From Microplitis mediator (lineage: Eukaryota > Arthropoda > Insecta > Hymenoptera > Braconidae): a DNA stretch of 64,000 nucleotides. Below, in pieces: positions 22,318-34,207 of this stretch (within the stretch, counting starts at the first letter, position 1; each line of letters starts with the position of its first letter). Below the pieces are notes generated by a model. That model saw nothing but the letters and a program-made list of their open reading frames with translations. It was not told where the DNA came from and ran no database searches. The position numbers were made by a program, and so were the translations under genes. Location of the stretch: assembly GCF_029852145.1 (NCBI RefSeq), contig NC_079976.1:4278001-4342000 (forward strand), given 5' to 3'.

Positions 22318-24963
22318 TATATATAAATTCTTTTTTTTGCCGAGAAACTTAAGACATTTTTCTTTTCTGCCTTGCAGCGCTATCAGAACTACCTCGAAAA
22401 AAAGTTTTAAAAAAACCGAAGCCATTTAAAATCCACTACTTTATAAAAATCAATTTTTCGTAATTACTTTACAAAAAAAAGCGTAATAACTTCTCAGTAA
22501 AATTCATAAAAAAAAAAAAAGTTAACTAAAAATAACATTTCCAATATTTTTTTTACGGTCTCCATTTCTCTATTCTTATATCGCGTCATTTTTTATTATT
22601 ATATATTCTTTGTTCACTTTTATTTTTACAGCTTCCATAAAAAAAAGATGGACATAAATATGAACATATAACATGTCCTTTATATAAAAGAGTTGAGTTC
22701 AAATGTTCAATAATTTTTTGTTTTCCAATACTCCGCTCTGGAATATTTCATCAAAAAAATTTATTGTTGTAAAAAAAAGTGCATGAAAGTTTCCAAACTC
22801 ATAAAATAAAATATAAAAGTATTATTCACATGCATTAATATATAAAATAATATGTAATATATCCTTATAAATTTTATATATAATACAATTTGTCGAGTTC
22901 AACGTCTGAATACGACAGTATCAAGTAACATCCGGATTTTTATATATGAACGTGTCATAAGATCGTGAATACTAGGATAGAAGGATTCAAGTAAAAGCTT
23001 TACTTGGCATTTTCGCAAGCGTTTTTTTTTCTATGCCGGGTTTCCCAGGCAACCGGATATACACTAAGTTCGCTCACTCAATGTCGAAAAAACTCATATC
23101 ATCACCAAAGTATTATATATTTTATATATGGAAATATCTTACTGCAGATAGCAATGATTTTTTTTTCTGTTTTTGTTTTTTTCATCACATTTTACTTTTT
23201 CAAGCATTGTCTATTTCTCAAAATGACACTAAATGCTTCCATTTTTATAATGAATCCCTGAGGAGATGACGTCTTAAAAGAAATCCCTCTTCAGTCTTGA
23301 TTATTCTCAAGCATTTTTTATTTTTATTTATTCACTTTTTCTTTTGCTGAAAAAAAAATATATAAATGTTTATTTAGCTGCTATGGTGTCGTAAAATGTT
23401 TTAGAGTCCTATCTGATAACGGTGTGACCAAAAATCTCATTAACCGAAGTGATAATAATTGAATTTCTCAACACGAAATAGAGAGCCGTCGTTTTAACGA
23501 TCACTTTTTTTTCTACGCTTTATATTCTCTATCTTATTTTTATTTACTTTTTTATCACATTCTATTTCGTAAATTCTGTTTATTTAACTGCTCAGGCTGT
23601 TTTTTCATAATAATTGAAGATGATGTGCATATTCATACTTTTGATTTTTTTCAAAAAAAGCTTATCACGAATTGTAAAAATTCAAGTATTCAAAGTTATT
23701 CATATTCAGATAAATTTCATTGTTGTGTTTAATCCTTATCAAAACAACGTTTCTGTTGAATTGTTTTTTTTTTTTTTTTATTTATTATAAACAAAAAAAA
23801 AAACTTGTATTATATTCTCTAATATGATTTTCGTTACTTAATTTAATATCGAGAAAATTCAATGTCGTAGTACATTCTTTGGATTATAAAGAAAAGAAAC
23901 TCGTTAAAAGTTTTTTTTAAATAACTTGTATCTTGTAACTTGTTTTTTTATCTTTTATCTAGACTGCGCATTCACGAAGTACTTGTTTCATTTTTTACAT
24001 ATTCCTTTGTTGCCATAAATCTACTTTTTATGTTAAATATAATTTGTCAAGCATTTCGTTTTATTTTTTAAAAAAATTACTCATTAATTTACTTATTCGT
24101 TATAATATGTTCGTTTCGTAACAAATACAGGGCAGAATATTCCAAAAAAATTTAAGCAAAATTACCTAATATTCAGTTATAAAAACGTGTATTGAGAATT
24201 CTTGTTTTTGAAAATATTCTTTTACGATTTTTTTTGAAAAATATGTTTTTCAAGAATTTTATCTCAAAATCGGACGTAAGATTGAAATTTTGGTTTCAAC
24301 AAAGTTTATTTTTGTTGTATGTATTAGAATTTTCTCGTTTAAAAAAATTGCTACAAAAAGAAAAACGATTGCAAATAACTTGGAAATTTTCTGGCTGTTT
24401 GTTAGTCCCCTTCAGAAGTCATAACTTTTAGCTGACAGCAAAAACAGATTGGCAATTGTACGATTTTTTCCTAGTGAATTATGATCATTGCAGTGAAAAA
24501 TCGTCTTTTTTAGTTTCTTTTAACTAAAGCAGGGACAAATTGACGTCAAAAAATAAAATTAATTAAAGCTATAAAAAATCATAGCTTAAATTGTCAAAAT
24601 TAAGCTAATTTTTTTTTGTGTTATTTATACCTATCGCGCAAAAAAAGGCACTATCTCTTAATTGGCCCTTAATCTTCAAAGATAACTGAACGAAAAAAGG
24701 TTTTTCCTCTCCGGTCTTCACTATTAATAGTTTAATTTCCGTCAAGTAGAAGTAGACAGTGCCTTTGATAGATTACGAAATTCCGAACTGAGAAATATAA
24801 AGGCTCAAAACAATATCAATAAATAAATTTTTATATTTTTGACTTCTAGAAGCTTTTGGGTTCTAATTATGAAGAACAATAGAAGGCACCGAATCCGTTT
24901 ATGAAATATTGTAACGGAGACAATGTGAAAAATATTGAAAATGTTTTAAAAAAATTTTAACTA
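20985..24963. other. Gene-poor region after the array
   Basis: I find no coding exon I can support. Open frames here are short, low in complexity and lack splice context. The stretch includes a (TA)n microsatellite at about 22285-22325 and a short GC-richer patch near 23030-23090 that encodes nothing recognisable. Confidence 0.55.
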
Positions 24964-25103
24964 GGGTAAGAGCACCAGTACCCAGCCCCTAACCAGTAGC
25001 CTGCCGGTCATATACTTTAATATTGGCTCAAAATATATATAGATATAATTTCACATGAGGTGGCTGGCTTCTGGTTTGGGGCTGGGTACTGGTTCTCTTA
25101 CCC
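24964..25103. mobile_element. Short palindromic MITE
   Basis: The left arm GGGTAAGAGCACCAGTACCC continues with AGCCCCTAACCAG; the right arm carries CTGGTTTGGGGCTGGGTACT and ends GGTTCTCTTACCC, its imperfect inverted copy. About 140 bp in all, with no coding capacity. Confidence 0.75.
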
Positions 25104-26578
25104 CACATTTGATAATGTCCTGAAAACCTCCAGATTTTTTTTTACTGGGGTTAGAAAATCACGCAGTCATGCATTTTATTGGTATACAATTTTTGAAAAT
25201 TTCTTGTTCGGAAGGACTTTTTTTTGAAAAATTACGACTTTTATTGGAAAATAGCTTTTACATATTATTCGGACGAATCAAATGAGAAAATTTTTGACCT
25301 TTTCTTTTCGATAAGAATTTTCTAAGTATCCAAATTCAAATAAAAGTTAAATTGAATTTTTTTACAACATACCCATTTCTTCTAACCCAACTTGGTAAAT
25401 TTTGTAAAATAATATAAGAATTTAATTTAACAAAAATTTGTTGTTCCTGCAATATTAAAAAATAAAAAACGTACTAAAGTTTTTAAAAGAGCTTTTATCT
25501 CATATACTTCTATCTTTTTTGTCTTTTAGCTCTCTCCCACATGATAAATTCTTAAAGCTTGTCCTCCGAATCTATCTTCATTGTACACACGGGAATGGGT
25601 TCTAACGATGATGCTGATGTAAGAATGCAGACATTGCAATATTATTAATACGCCTTCGTAATACCGAGCCATTTTATTTAAATCGATACTAAATAATATT
25701 CTTACATATTATCAACTAAATCCTTACTATCTTCCATGCACAAAATTTCGAAATAAATTTATTGATCTAAAAATAGAATCGTAAAGAAAAGTTTAACGGC
25801 ATAAAAAAAATTGGGTTAAAGTAAAAAAAAATAATAATTTCTACTTTAGTATAAAAATAAAACAATTTCTTGAAAGATTTTTTAAAAACTCATAAGTCCT
25901 CGTAAAAACATTTAAAAGTCAACTCCAGTGTTTGGATCCTGGGCATCTGGAACTAATTTACGCTTGCAATGATTTTACCAACCGAAATAATAATCTGAAA
26001 AATGTATGAGTCGCGAAAAGAGCATAAATAATATTAAATAAATATAAGAAAAAAGTGAAATAAATAAAAACTACTAAGTATACTATTCGTAAAAACATTA
26101 AAAAGTTTAAAAGAGAATGTGCCGCTCCGGTGTTTTAAATATGAAAATTTATATATGAATGTATGTGTGTATGTATGTATAAACAAAAGAATAAAAGAGA
26201 AATGAGTAGTAGAAAAAGCCGGATGCTCACGGCCATGTCTGATCAACGAGAGCTGTAACTACTCACAACATTTTTCATATTTTTTTATTTCATTATTTTT
26301 TTTTTTAACATTCTTTTACATCCGGTTATTAAACTATAATTTTTCGAAACTTGTTTTTGTAGCTTTGATATTTAGCAGACATTCAAGTAATGTGTTTATT
26401 ATCCTGTAAAAAATAAGTCATCCGGATAATTTCATATTTTTGATATATGTACGTTTTGTTGAAAGAAAAAAAATTATTTATTCTTTTGCATTCATTTACT
26501 TCAATTTAATAAACAAAAGTTCTTCAATTGTAGTTGAAAAAGAAATGTTTTAATTAATAGTTTAAAAAATCAATAGAG

Positions 26579-26622
<44 letters not shown>

Positions 26623-27993
26623 TTTAATAATAACCTACTAACCTTAAACTGGGAGCCAGGTGCTTTTAAAACGTAACGTAACTTAAAATTGCAATAGATC
26701 TAAATCTATAAAGATTTATGTACTTTTATACATTCGTATTTTTTCAGTATTAAATCTGAAATTTCAAAAATATGAAACTGACGACCGTTACATAGAAATT
26801 TATTTTGAAAATAATAAAAAATTTTTTTTTTGCTTGAAAATCGTTACTTTATGTGAGTACATGCAATCACAAAGTACATTCGTTAGAGAAATAGGGTCAC
26901 CCGAATTACCAAAAAAAAAAAATCAGTAAATTTCCTTAAACAACTTAATTATTTTTAATTAAAATTTTTTTATCCAAATTATCTACAACCATTATGTTAA
27001 TAAGATTTTGTATTTAAAATATTTCTTTTTACATGATGCCGCGTTGTCATTTTTTTCCAGTCTCCCCTAATTTCTATTTTTTTTTATGGCCAATTCTTAA
27101 AAGTCAAACTTGTATACAAAATTTACACAAGTAATCGTAACGCTATTTAGTAATTAATTAATTCTTAAATTAAATTGTGGAAACAAAAAAAAATTTTGAT
27201 AGTAAATATTTTAAATTTGAATAATTATTTTGACTTATTAATTCAAAATTTCGTATCGGAATTATTTTTACGTAACAAAAATCCTGAAATTTTAAATTGA
27301 TTATATTAGTCATGGAAATAAGTAGTCTGTAATTGTACTTTACTTTCGTGAAAAATATTTATGAAAACTATAAATTGTTCGTCAAATTCCAAATAATTAA
27401 CTTTTGTATTCAAAGTTTTGTATGCACAAGGCTTTAATAAAAAATTCATAGCATTTTTTAAAATTAAAGTACAATTTTCTATGAAACAGTGCAATTAAGA
27501 GTTAAATGACTTTGATGTTGAAAGTTAATACAAATAAAACAAAAAGTCTACAATTCAAATTTAAGAATTTCTACATTCAGAATAAAATACCGAATAAATT
27601 TAAATAATTGCGAAGAAACTTTTGTGTAACAAAAGAATAATTACAAAGAGAAGTGTAATCTGCTATAATCTGTTCATTAAAAATAAAACCACGTTTGAAC
27701 CCTATATAAATGGAGGAAAAAATGTTTAGCTTAAAATTACCTCGATAATTGCATTAATGGCCGGATAACTTACAAATAGAGTTAACGAAACTATTAAAGA
27801 AAGTTTTTTATTTGAATTAATTTTTATGCGCAGTAGCGGAAGATTTTTTACATGGCGCCAAATTCATTTTTGGTTCTGAACATTTGAATTTAGTTTGAAA
27901 CTTATCAAGCATTCGAAATGTTACGAATTATCATTTTTTTCAACAGGGGTTCGTACTTCCTTCTCTATTACACTCAAGTCCATGAACGGTACT
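25104..27993. other. Gene-poor AT-rich region
   Basis: No gene found. It contains a (TA)n tract at about 26581-26620. Around 25530-25700 the sequence is somewhat less AT-biased (ACGATGATGCTGATGTAAG), which could be regulatory, but nothing in it is diagnostic. Confidence 0.5.
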
Positions 27994-28501
27994 ATCCCCC
28001 ATAAAAAAAATTTATAAAGAAAATATATGTTAAATATAAAAAAATATATTTTTCATATAAAAAAAATATATTAAAAATACATAATAAATATATATATAAT
28101 ATGTATAAGAAATATATTTTAAATAGCTAACTTTTGGCCGATTTCCGTATATATTTATATATTTTAAATATATTAAAAATATATCTTAGAATATATAAAA
28201 AATACATGTATGAAAATATACAAAAAATATTTTTTTTTATGTTTAAAAATATACAAAAATTACATGAAAAATATATTTTTCGTATATTTTATACATGTAT
28301 ATTTTATACATGTATTTTTTATATATTTTTAATATATTAAAAATTTATACGAAAATCGGCCAAAAGTTAGCTATTTAAATATATTTTTCATATATATTTA
28401 TATATTTTTTATGTATTTTTAATATATTTTTTTTATATGAAAAATATATTTTTTTTATATTTTAACATATATTTTTTTTATAAATTTTTTTCATGGGGGA
28501 T
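27994..28501. mobile_element. ~508-bp full palindrome (foldback element)
   Basis: The left end ATCCCCCATAAAAAAAATTT mirrors the right end (ATGGGGGAT). Both arms carry the internal mark GCTAACTTTTGGCCGATTT and its complement (near 28125 and 28350), and the rest is ATATTT-type filler in matching register. The arms are about 240 bp, close to a complete hairpin. Confidence 0.8.
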
Positions 28502-28735
28502 CTTTGTTGCACTTGTGCAGTAAATGGAAACTTTAGCCGAGGTTTTCTCTTAAACAAACGAATATTATATAACAATTTAAGAGCACTTCGTTAGATTAGA
28601 CAGTAGTGCATCAATGTGCCGTCTGTATTTTGTATTTAGAGATTTTGTTTCCGAAAAAAACTCAGCCGAAAATATCTGATAACCCCTGTTAATTGATTCC
28701 ATTGTATAAAATGGGTTCTGAAAATGCTCACAAAG

Positions 28736-28950
28736 TATAGGGTAGAAGTACCGTTTTTGGCCACTTAGAAATTTGAATAAAATAATTTGTAAAATACGCA
28801 ACAACATAATTAATTTTTCAAATGTGTTTGAAGATATTTTTATCACACTATTGCAATGAAATTTTTTTTTAATACGGTTTCATAATTTAAAATAAAGTAT
28901 TAAATGTCCAAAAATAGAGCAGTGGCCACAAATGGTACTTCTACCCTATA
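28736..28950. mobile_element. Short TIR element, TATAGGGTAGAAGTACC ends
   Basis: TATAGGGTAGAAGTACC at the left is mirrored by GGTACTTCTACCCTATA at the right; TTTGGCCAC and GTGGCCA follow inside. About 215 bp, no coding capacity. Confidence 0.8.
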
Positions 28951-31440
28951 ATATATATCAGAGTCATTTGTTGAATTTTATCTAGCACTTGAATCCCACA
29001 CTTTATTAGTAGTTTCTGTTGAAAATAAAAAAAAAAGAACATAATACTAGTTGTTTATTGTTCGATATGGTCTGGAATTTTTTAACGACTCATATAAAAC
29101 TACTAGCATGTACGTATTAGCCTTGGAAAAATTAAAAAATTTTATACGTGGTGAGATTACGTTTAAGTGAAACTCCCCTTTTTTATTACCTCCGTTTATT
29201 TTTGATAATTGAAACTGTCATTTTTTTTTCTCAATTCTTAATATTTTTTGTTCAAATTTGACAGTCGCTAAATTCTAATCACATGACTGAACACACAAAA
29301 ATGCCTTTCGATCATCAATAAAATATATATTTGTTTAAAAAATTTGTCAATAGGCCAAAAAATTTATTTAAGTTCAAAATTACGATTCCAGTTGAAAATC
29401 ACTCGTGTATTTATAAATAAAAATGAAATTTTATTTTAAAATAAAAACTCGAATAAATTAGAAAAAATTCTTCAGCAAAAAAAAATATTTACTATATAAT
29501 ATTTAGTTTTTATTTTTTAAAAAATTTATTTTACTCTCATCCTTAAATTTTCTTGACCTATTTAATTTGTACCTCGTAGTTAAAATAATAAAATTATATT
29601 CAGTCAAAGGGTCAAGCGTTCGTTATCTATCCCTGTAATTTATCCCGCGGAATTAAAAATAATTCAAATCTTTCGTATTCAAATTATCATACATAAAAAA
29701 AATTATTTATTAGAATAATAAATCTGCAATAACTGCAGCTTAGATCACTATAAAAAATTATATCCATTAATCAATTTTAATGAAAATTTATAATTTAAAA
29801 TTATTAAAACGTGTAATGCGATTTGTGTAATTATCGATTTATAATTTTCAATAATTATTTAACTAGATAATTACTCATACTGAATTTTCATTAGCCGGTC
29901 GTTACGTAATTTCATTACTGAATTTAAAAAATAATTGAATTTCCTAATTGAAAAAAAAAAAAAAAAAAAATCTGAAGTTGCCGTATACCAAAGAAAGGAA
30001 AGAATTTTCATAAAGAAATAAATAAAAAAATTTAAAATAATGAACGAAATATTACGTAACTTAAATTGAGAGAGAAAAAGAGAGAGTACGGTAGGGTTAT
30101 TCAGGTCGCAAAACCGTCAGTAGGATTACTGACCTGGAGAAAAGGATCGATTGATACGATGAAGCACGCGAGGGTAATCGGTTCCGCCAGCGAGAACCGC
30201 AAGCTCCGGCTCGCGTGTTTTACACTTACTCTTGTATTTCCTCGCGAGAGCAATACACGATATACTCTACTCTACTCAACTAAACTCAACTCTGTTCTAC
30301 GGTACTTCCTACTCTTATATATTTTATATATACTAGTACAAATAAATCTAAAAGTGCAATATACAATAGAAGTAATAAACATTGAATCGGTATCACGATT
30401 GCCTCACAGGCGCTTACAGATTTATATATATACACATATATATAACATTATGCTATGCATTAGAGTAAGATTATATCTTATGTATAAAATAAAGAGAAAC
30501 ATATATAGTCAAAGTTATGAAAACTGTGCGATAGTGAGAGAACGATTGAAATAAAGCAACAGGTGTATAGGTGCCAGGGGTCAACAAACTCGGCTCATTT
30601 CCCTGCGATATTTACAAAGCCTATAAATATCTATTGATCTCATTTTAACACAACTTTGAAATAATCCATGATTTATTTTTTATTTTTAATATCTCTTTAT
30701 ACATTTGTCGCTTTATCTATTTTTATTTATGAATAAATTATTTATCAAAAGCCGGCATTATTTTTTCATTAACTACAATAAATTTTTTATCTTTGAAATG
30801 TCATATATGTCATGAGGTATAAAAAATAGCTACGGAATTTATGGATCGTGGCTATAATTGATGGCCGATATATAAGTGTATTTAAAAAATTTTTTTTGTT
30901 TGAATTGTGAATTTGATTGGATCAATTTAATTTAAATTGAAAATGATCGAAATCTTTTTTAGAGAATTTAATTCGTTACAAAATTGTCTTGAGTGATTTT
31001 TATCTCATTCCTTACAGTTTAGCCGGAATTTTAATTTAAAGTTTAGTAAAATAAAAGTTTTTATCAAGTATAATTATTTTTATCCGTTTACTTTAAACTT
31101 AAATTCTCTCTAAGCTATTGAATTGCCATAAAAATTAGTACGTAACTTTTTTGTAGGAAATTAAATTCTCCACAAATTTCTTCCAGATAATTTTTATATA
31201 TCTTCCATAATTTAACTGCAATATAAATTAAAACTTCAATAATTTCATTAGAAACAAAAATAATCAATAAGTTTTATTTTCAATTTCCAAAATTCGTTGT
31301 CAGCATCCTTAATAAATATTGTTCAAATTTTTTGATAATAAATTTCATACCCATGTGATTTTATTTGACCCGAAGCTTCGGATAAATTAATTTTATCTCA
31401 ATAACAAATTACATAATTCCGAATTTCCAATATTAAAAAT
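28951..31440. other. Gene-poor region with a GC-richer patch at 30060-30330
   Basis: Most is AT-rich with no gene. The patch at 30060-30330 stands out in composition (GTTCCGCCAGCGAGAACCGC; CTCGCGAGAGCAATACACG). The 162-aa open frame across it has no protein-like composition I recognise. It could be a distal promoter or 5' UTR exon of Trpgamma, 4 kb upstream on the same strand; this is inference only. Confidence 0.4.
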
Positions 31441-31647
31441 TATGAGTGTGAATGTAGCAGACATCAGATAAATTTAAAATCATAAATAAATCGAGTAAAT
31501 AATTTTTAAAAAAATATTTTTAAAAATGCACTCATTTATTTTGAAATTTTTTGAATGCGTATTTTTTAAAATATATTTTTAAAAATTATTTACTCTATTT
31601 ATTTATAATTTTAAATTTGTCTGATGTCTGCTGCATTCACACTCATA
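31441..31647. mobile_element. Palindromic MITE, ~95-bp arms
   Basis: TATGAGTGTGAATG at the left mirrors CATTCACACTCATA at the right. The arms continue with GCAGACATCAGATAAATTTA and its complement, and TCGAGTAAATAATTTTT and its near complement. There is a short centre and no coding capacity. Confidence 0.85.
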
Positions 31648-31657
31648 AAAATTATTA

Positions 31658-32182
31658 ATAGGGGAAGGGGGGTGCAAAAGGGGATAGGGTAGACAAAACG
31701 GGGTACCCCCAAAATTTTATAAAAAAAAAATTTAATATTTTAAATGGTTTTTAAACATTCCAAAATTACTTTTGTAAATTTAATTGAGCGTTGTTTTGAA
31801 TTTTTTTCGTTAAACGTTTTCAAAAATCGATTGTCAGTTGAAAAATATTAATGACGTTTGTTTTATGATAAAAACTATGAAAAATTTTTTTTCTTCTTTT
31901 GTCTCCAATAATCATATAAAATATAATTTTTCTTCATGTAAATTACTTACAAAAAAATTTAACTTAATCAAATTCGTTTAAAATCCAGAAATTTTTTTTT
32001 TTACATTTTTTAGGGGGTACCCAATTTTACCCGCAAAAATGAAAAATTTTTTTTTTCAACGGTAACTGAAAATTTCTTCTATTTACTTTGAATATCATTA
32101 AAAAAAAAAAGATTTAGCGTATTTGAGTCCTCAAAAACCTGGTATTGCCTTAAGTACCCTCTTTTACCCCTCCCTCGCCTAT
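31658..32182. mobile_element. TIR element built of GGGGTA-type motifs
   Basis: The left end ATAGGGGAAGGGGGGTGCAA is an imperfect inverted copy of the right end (CTTTTACCCCTCCCTCGCCTAT). Inside, GGGGTACCCCC and GGGGGTACCC repeat the terminal theme. It starts only about 10 bp after the previous element. Confidence 0.65.
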
Positions 32183-33380
32183 CAATATTTAATTTTTATT
32201 AAATTTATAAAATGAATATAAATCCAATTTTAATATTTTTACTGTACAGAATAAGATCATGTCCTACTTGAAAAGATTTATGGTAATATTAGAATGAAAT
32301 AGAATATATTAAAAATATATATAGATTATTTTGTTGTTGGGTAGTAAGAAAAATGGCAGGTGTAGTTGCATAACTATATATGTATGTACATATACATATA
32401 TATCCATCGATTTATATGTTAGGACGTTCCTCCTTGCAGGTCATAGTCATAGACATGCAACTTTGGAACAATGACCTCAGGGTAACTGTAGCCTCAAGCA
32501 TTGATCGACAATCTAGTTTAACAACACTCAAATACTACTTACATTCACTGCACTCTTATATCCAACCATACATCTACATCAATAAACTTTTTGCTCAGAC
32601 CAAAAACAATCTCATACTCACATTAAACTATGCAGAAAAAAACCCTAGCAATTATATATTATATAGTATACATGAATACTTGTAGTTTAAATAACAAAAT
32701 TATCCTTAGACTAATAAAGTGAATACAATCATTGCTGTACTTTATAACCCGAGACAATTGTTTGGGAGTACTCCAAGGGATATATACAATCCATCAACCT
32801 AGATCGTTGGGACAGGCAATAAGAGTTACTAAAGCCCAATCTAACACTAACGACGTCTTTATCAACCGCTATTTATTATCAATGTCAATAAATTATTTTA
32901 TTACTTTTGTTATTAATCAAAAATTAATTCGTCTAATTGAAATAAATTAACGCTGGACTCACGATTAATTAATAATTAATTAATTTACATTTTTTTTGGC
33001 ATACAATTTATTGCCGACTTTTCGAAAAATTTTTTGGTAATCATCTATATTCAGGCTAACCACATTTTTCAATGTTTCAAATGCATACACATTAAAAATC
33101 TATAATTAAACTTTTTCCACGTGTTCTGCTACACGGCGGATTAAATTTTCTGCGTGTGTTTTTGTCTCTAACACTAAATATTTATCCGACCTTGCAATTA
33201 AATGTACAAAATTTATAAAAATAACATAAAATCATGCAAATTTTCCAAAATAAATTTAATAAATTTTCTAATAAATATAAATAATTAATTTTATCAATAC
33301 CGTAAGATGGACGGTGGCGATAGAAAAGTCTAACTAAGAGCTATAAAAATTTTTTGAACTCTTGTAATAGTGAAAATTGG
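32183..33380. other. Gene-poor region
   Basis: No gene supported. Open frames at 32380-32950 have low complexity and no recognisable product. Confidence 0.5.
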
Positions 33381-33660
33381 CACGACTAAATATTTGACTT
33401 TGAATATCTAACGTCAAAATATCTAAGAAATTAGATCTAATCCAAAAATATCTGATCAAATTATCTAATGAAGTTACTGGTGTAATTGTTTCTGATAGTA
33501 TTGTTACTATCGTAGCAATTTTAAATGTATTTGTATATCTATATCTAGTCAAATTTACTAAGTATAGGAATACAAACAGTGTCACGACCAAATATTTATC
33601 CTAATATTTTGTCATTAGATCTTTTGTCGTCAGATATTTTGAATTAGTTATTTAGTCATG
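33381..33660. mobile_element. Probable TIR element, CACGACTAAATA ends
   Basis: CACGACTAAATATTTGACTT at the left resembles the reverse complement of the right end (TTAGTTATTTAGTCATG). Both sides carry variants of AATATCTAACG and CGTCAGATATTTT. Match quality is moderate, so the call is tentative. Confidence 0.5.
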
Positions 33661-34207
33661 TAACCTTACAAACACACGAATATTGACGCTTATTTTATGC
33701 TTAATTTAAGCAAATATATCTTCAATCCGCGAAAAAATGCCAGAGAATGAAACAGGTCTCTTAGCAATTTGCTTACTTTTGAATTTTTGCTAATATAAAC
33801 ATGGGTTAGCCCCACTTCTAAACATTTACCAATTTTTTTTTTTACTGATCTTAATTACCTCATATATTTTACTTTTATTACATGAGTCTGTAATAAGTAC
33901 TCAGTGTTTTAAATAAAAAATTGTTTGGGTTGCCCCATTTTACCCCAATCACTCTGTATCACGTGAACATTAATGTTAATCACAAGACTTCGGTTTTGGT
34001 AAAAATATTGCGCGAATTACATCCTATTACCCTCCCGTGGTGCGTAATATCTTAAATCTTTTGAAATATCACAATAACAATAAAAAGCAATTCATGATTA
34101 AGAAATATTAATTAAATTAATGACTCACATAAGATAATAATTGATTAGAGAGCGCGGGAGAAGATGAAGACAGCATTGGGGGTGAGGAAACAATCACGAA
34201 TCTGGCC

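Noticed and set aside
23004..23269. Two overlapping short frames starting near a GC-richer patch
   Set aside because: They are hydrophobic, low in complexity, lack splice partners, and neither resembles a known product.
30066..30554. 162-aa open frame in the gene-poor region
   Set aside because: It is the longest uninterrupted frame there, but its composition is not protein-like, it has no recognisable motif and its second half is AT-rich filler. It overlaps a GC-richer patch that better fits a UTR or promoter.
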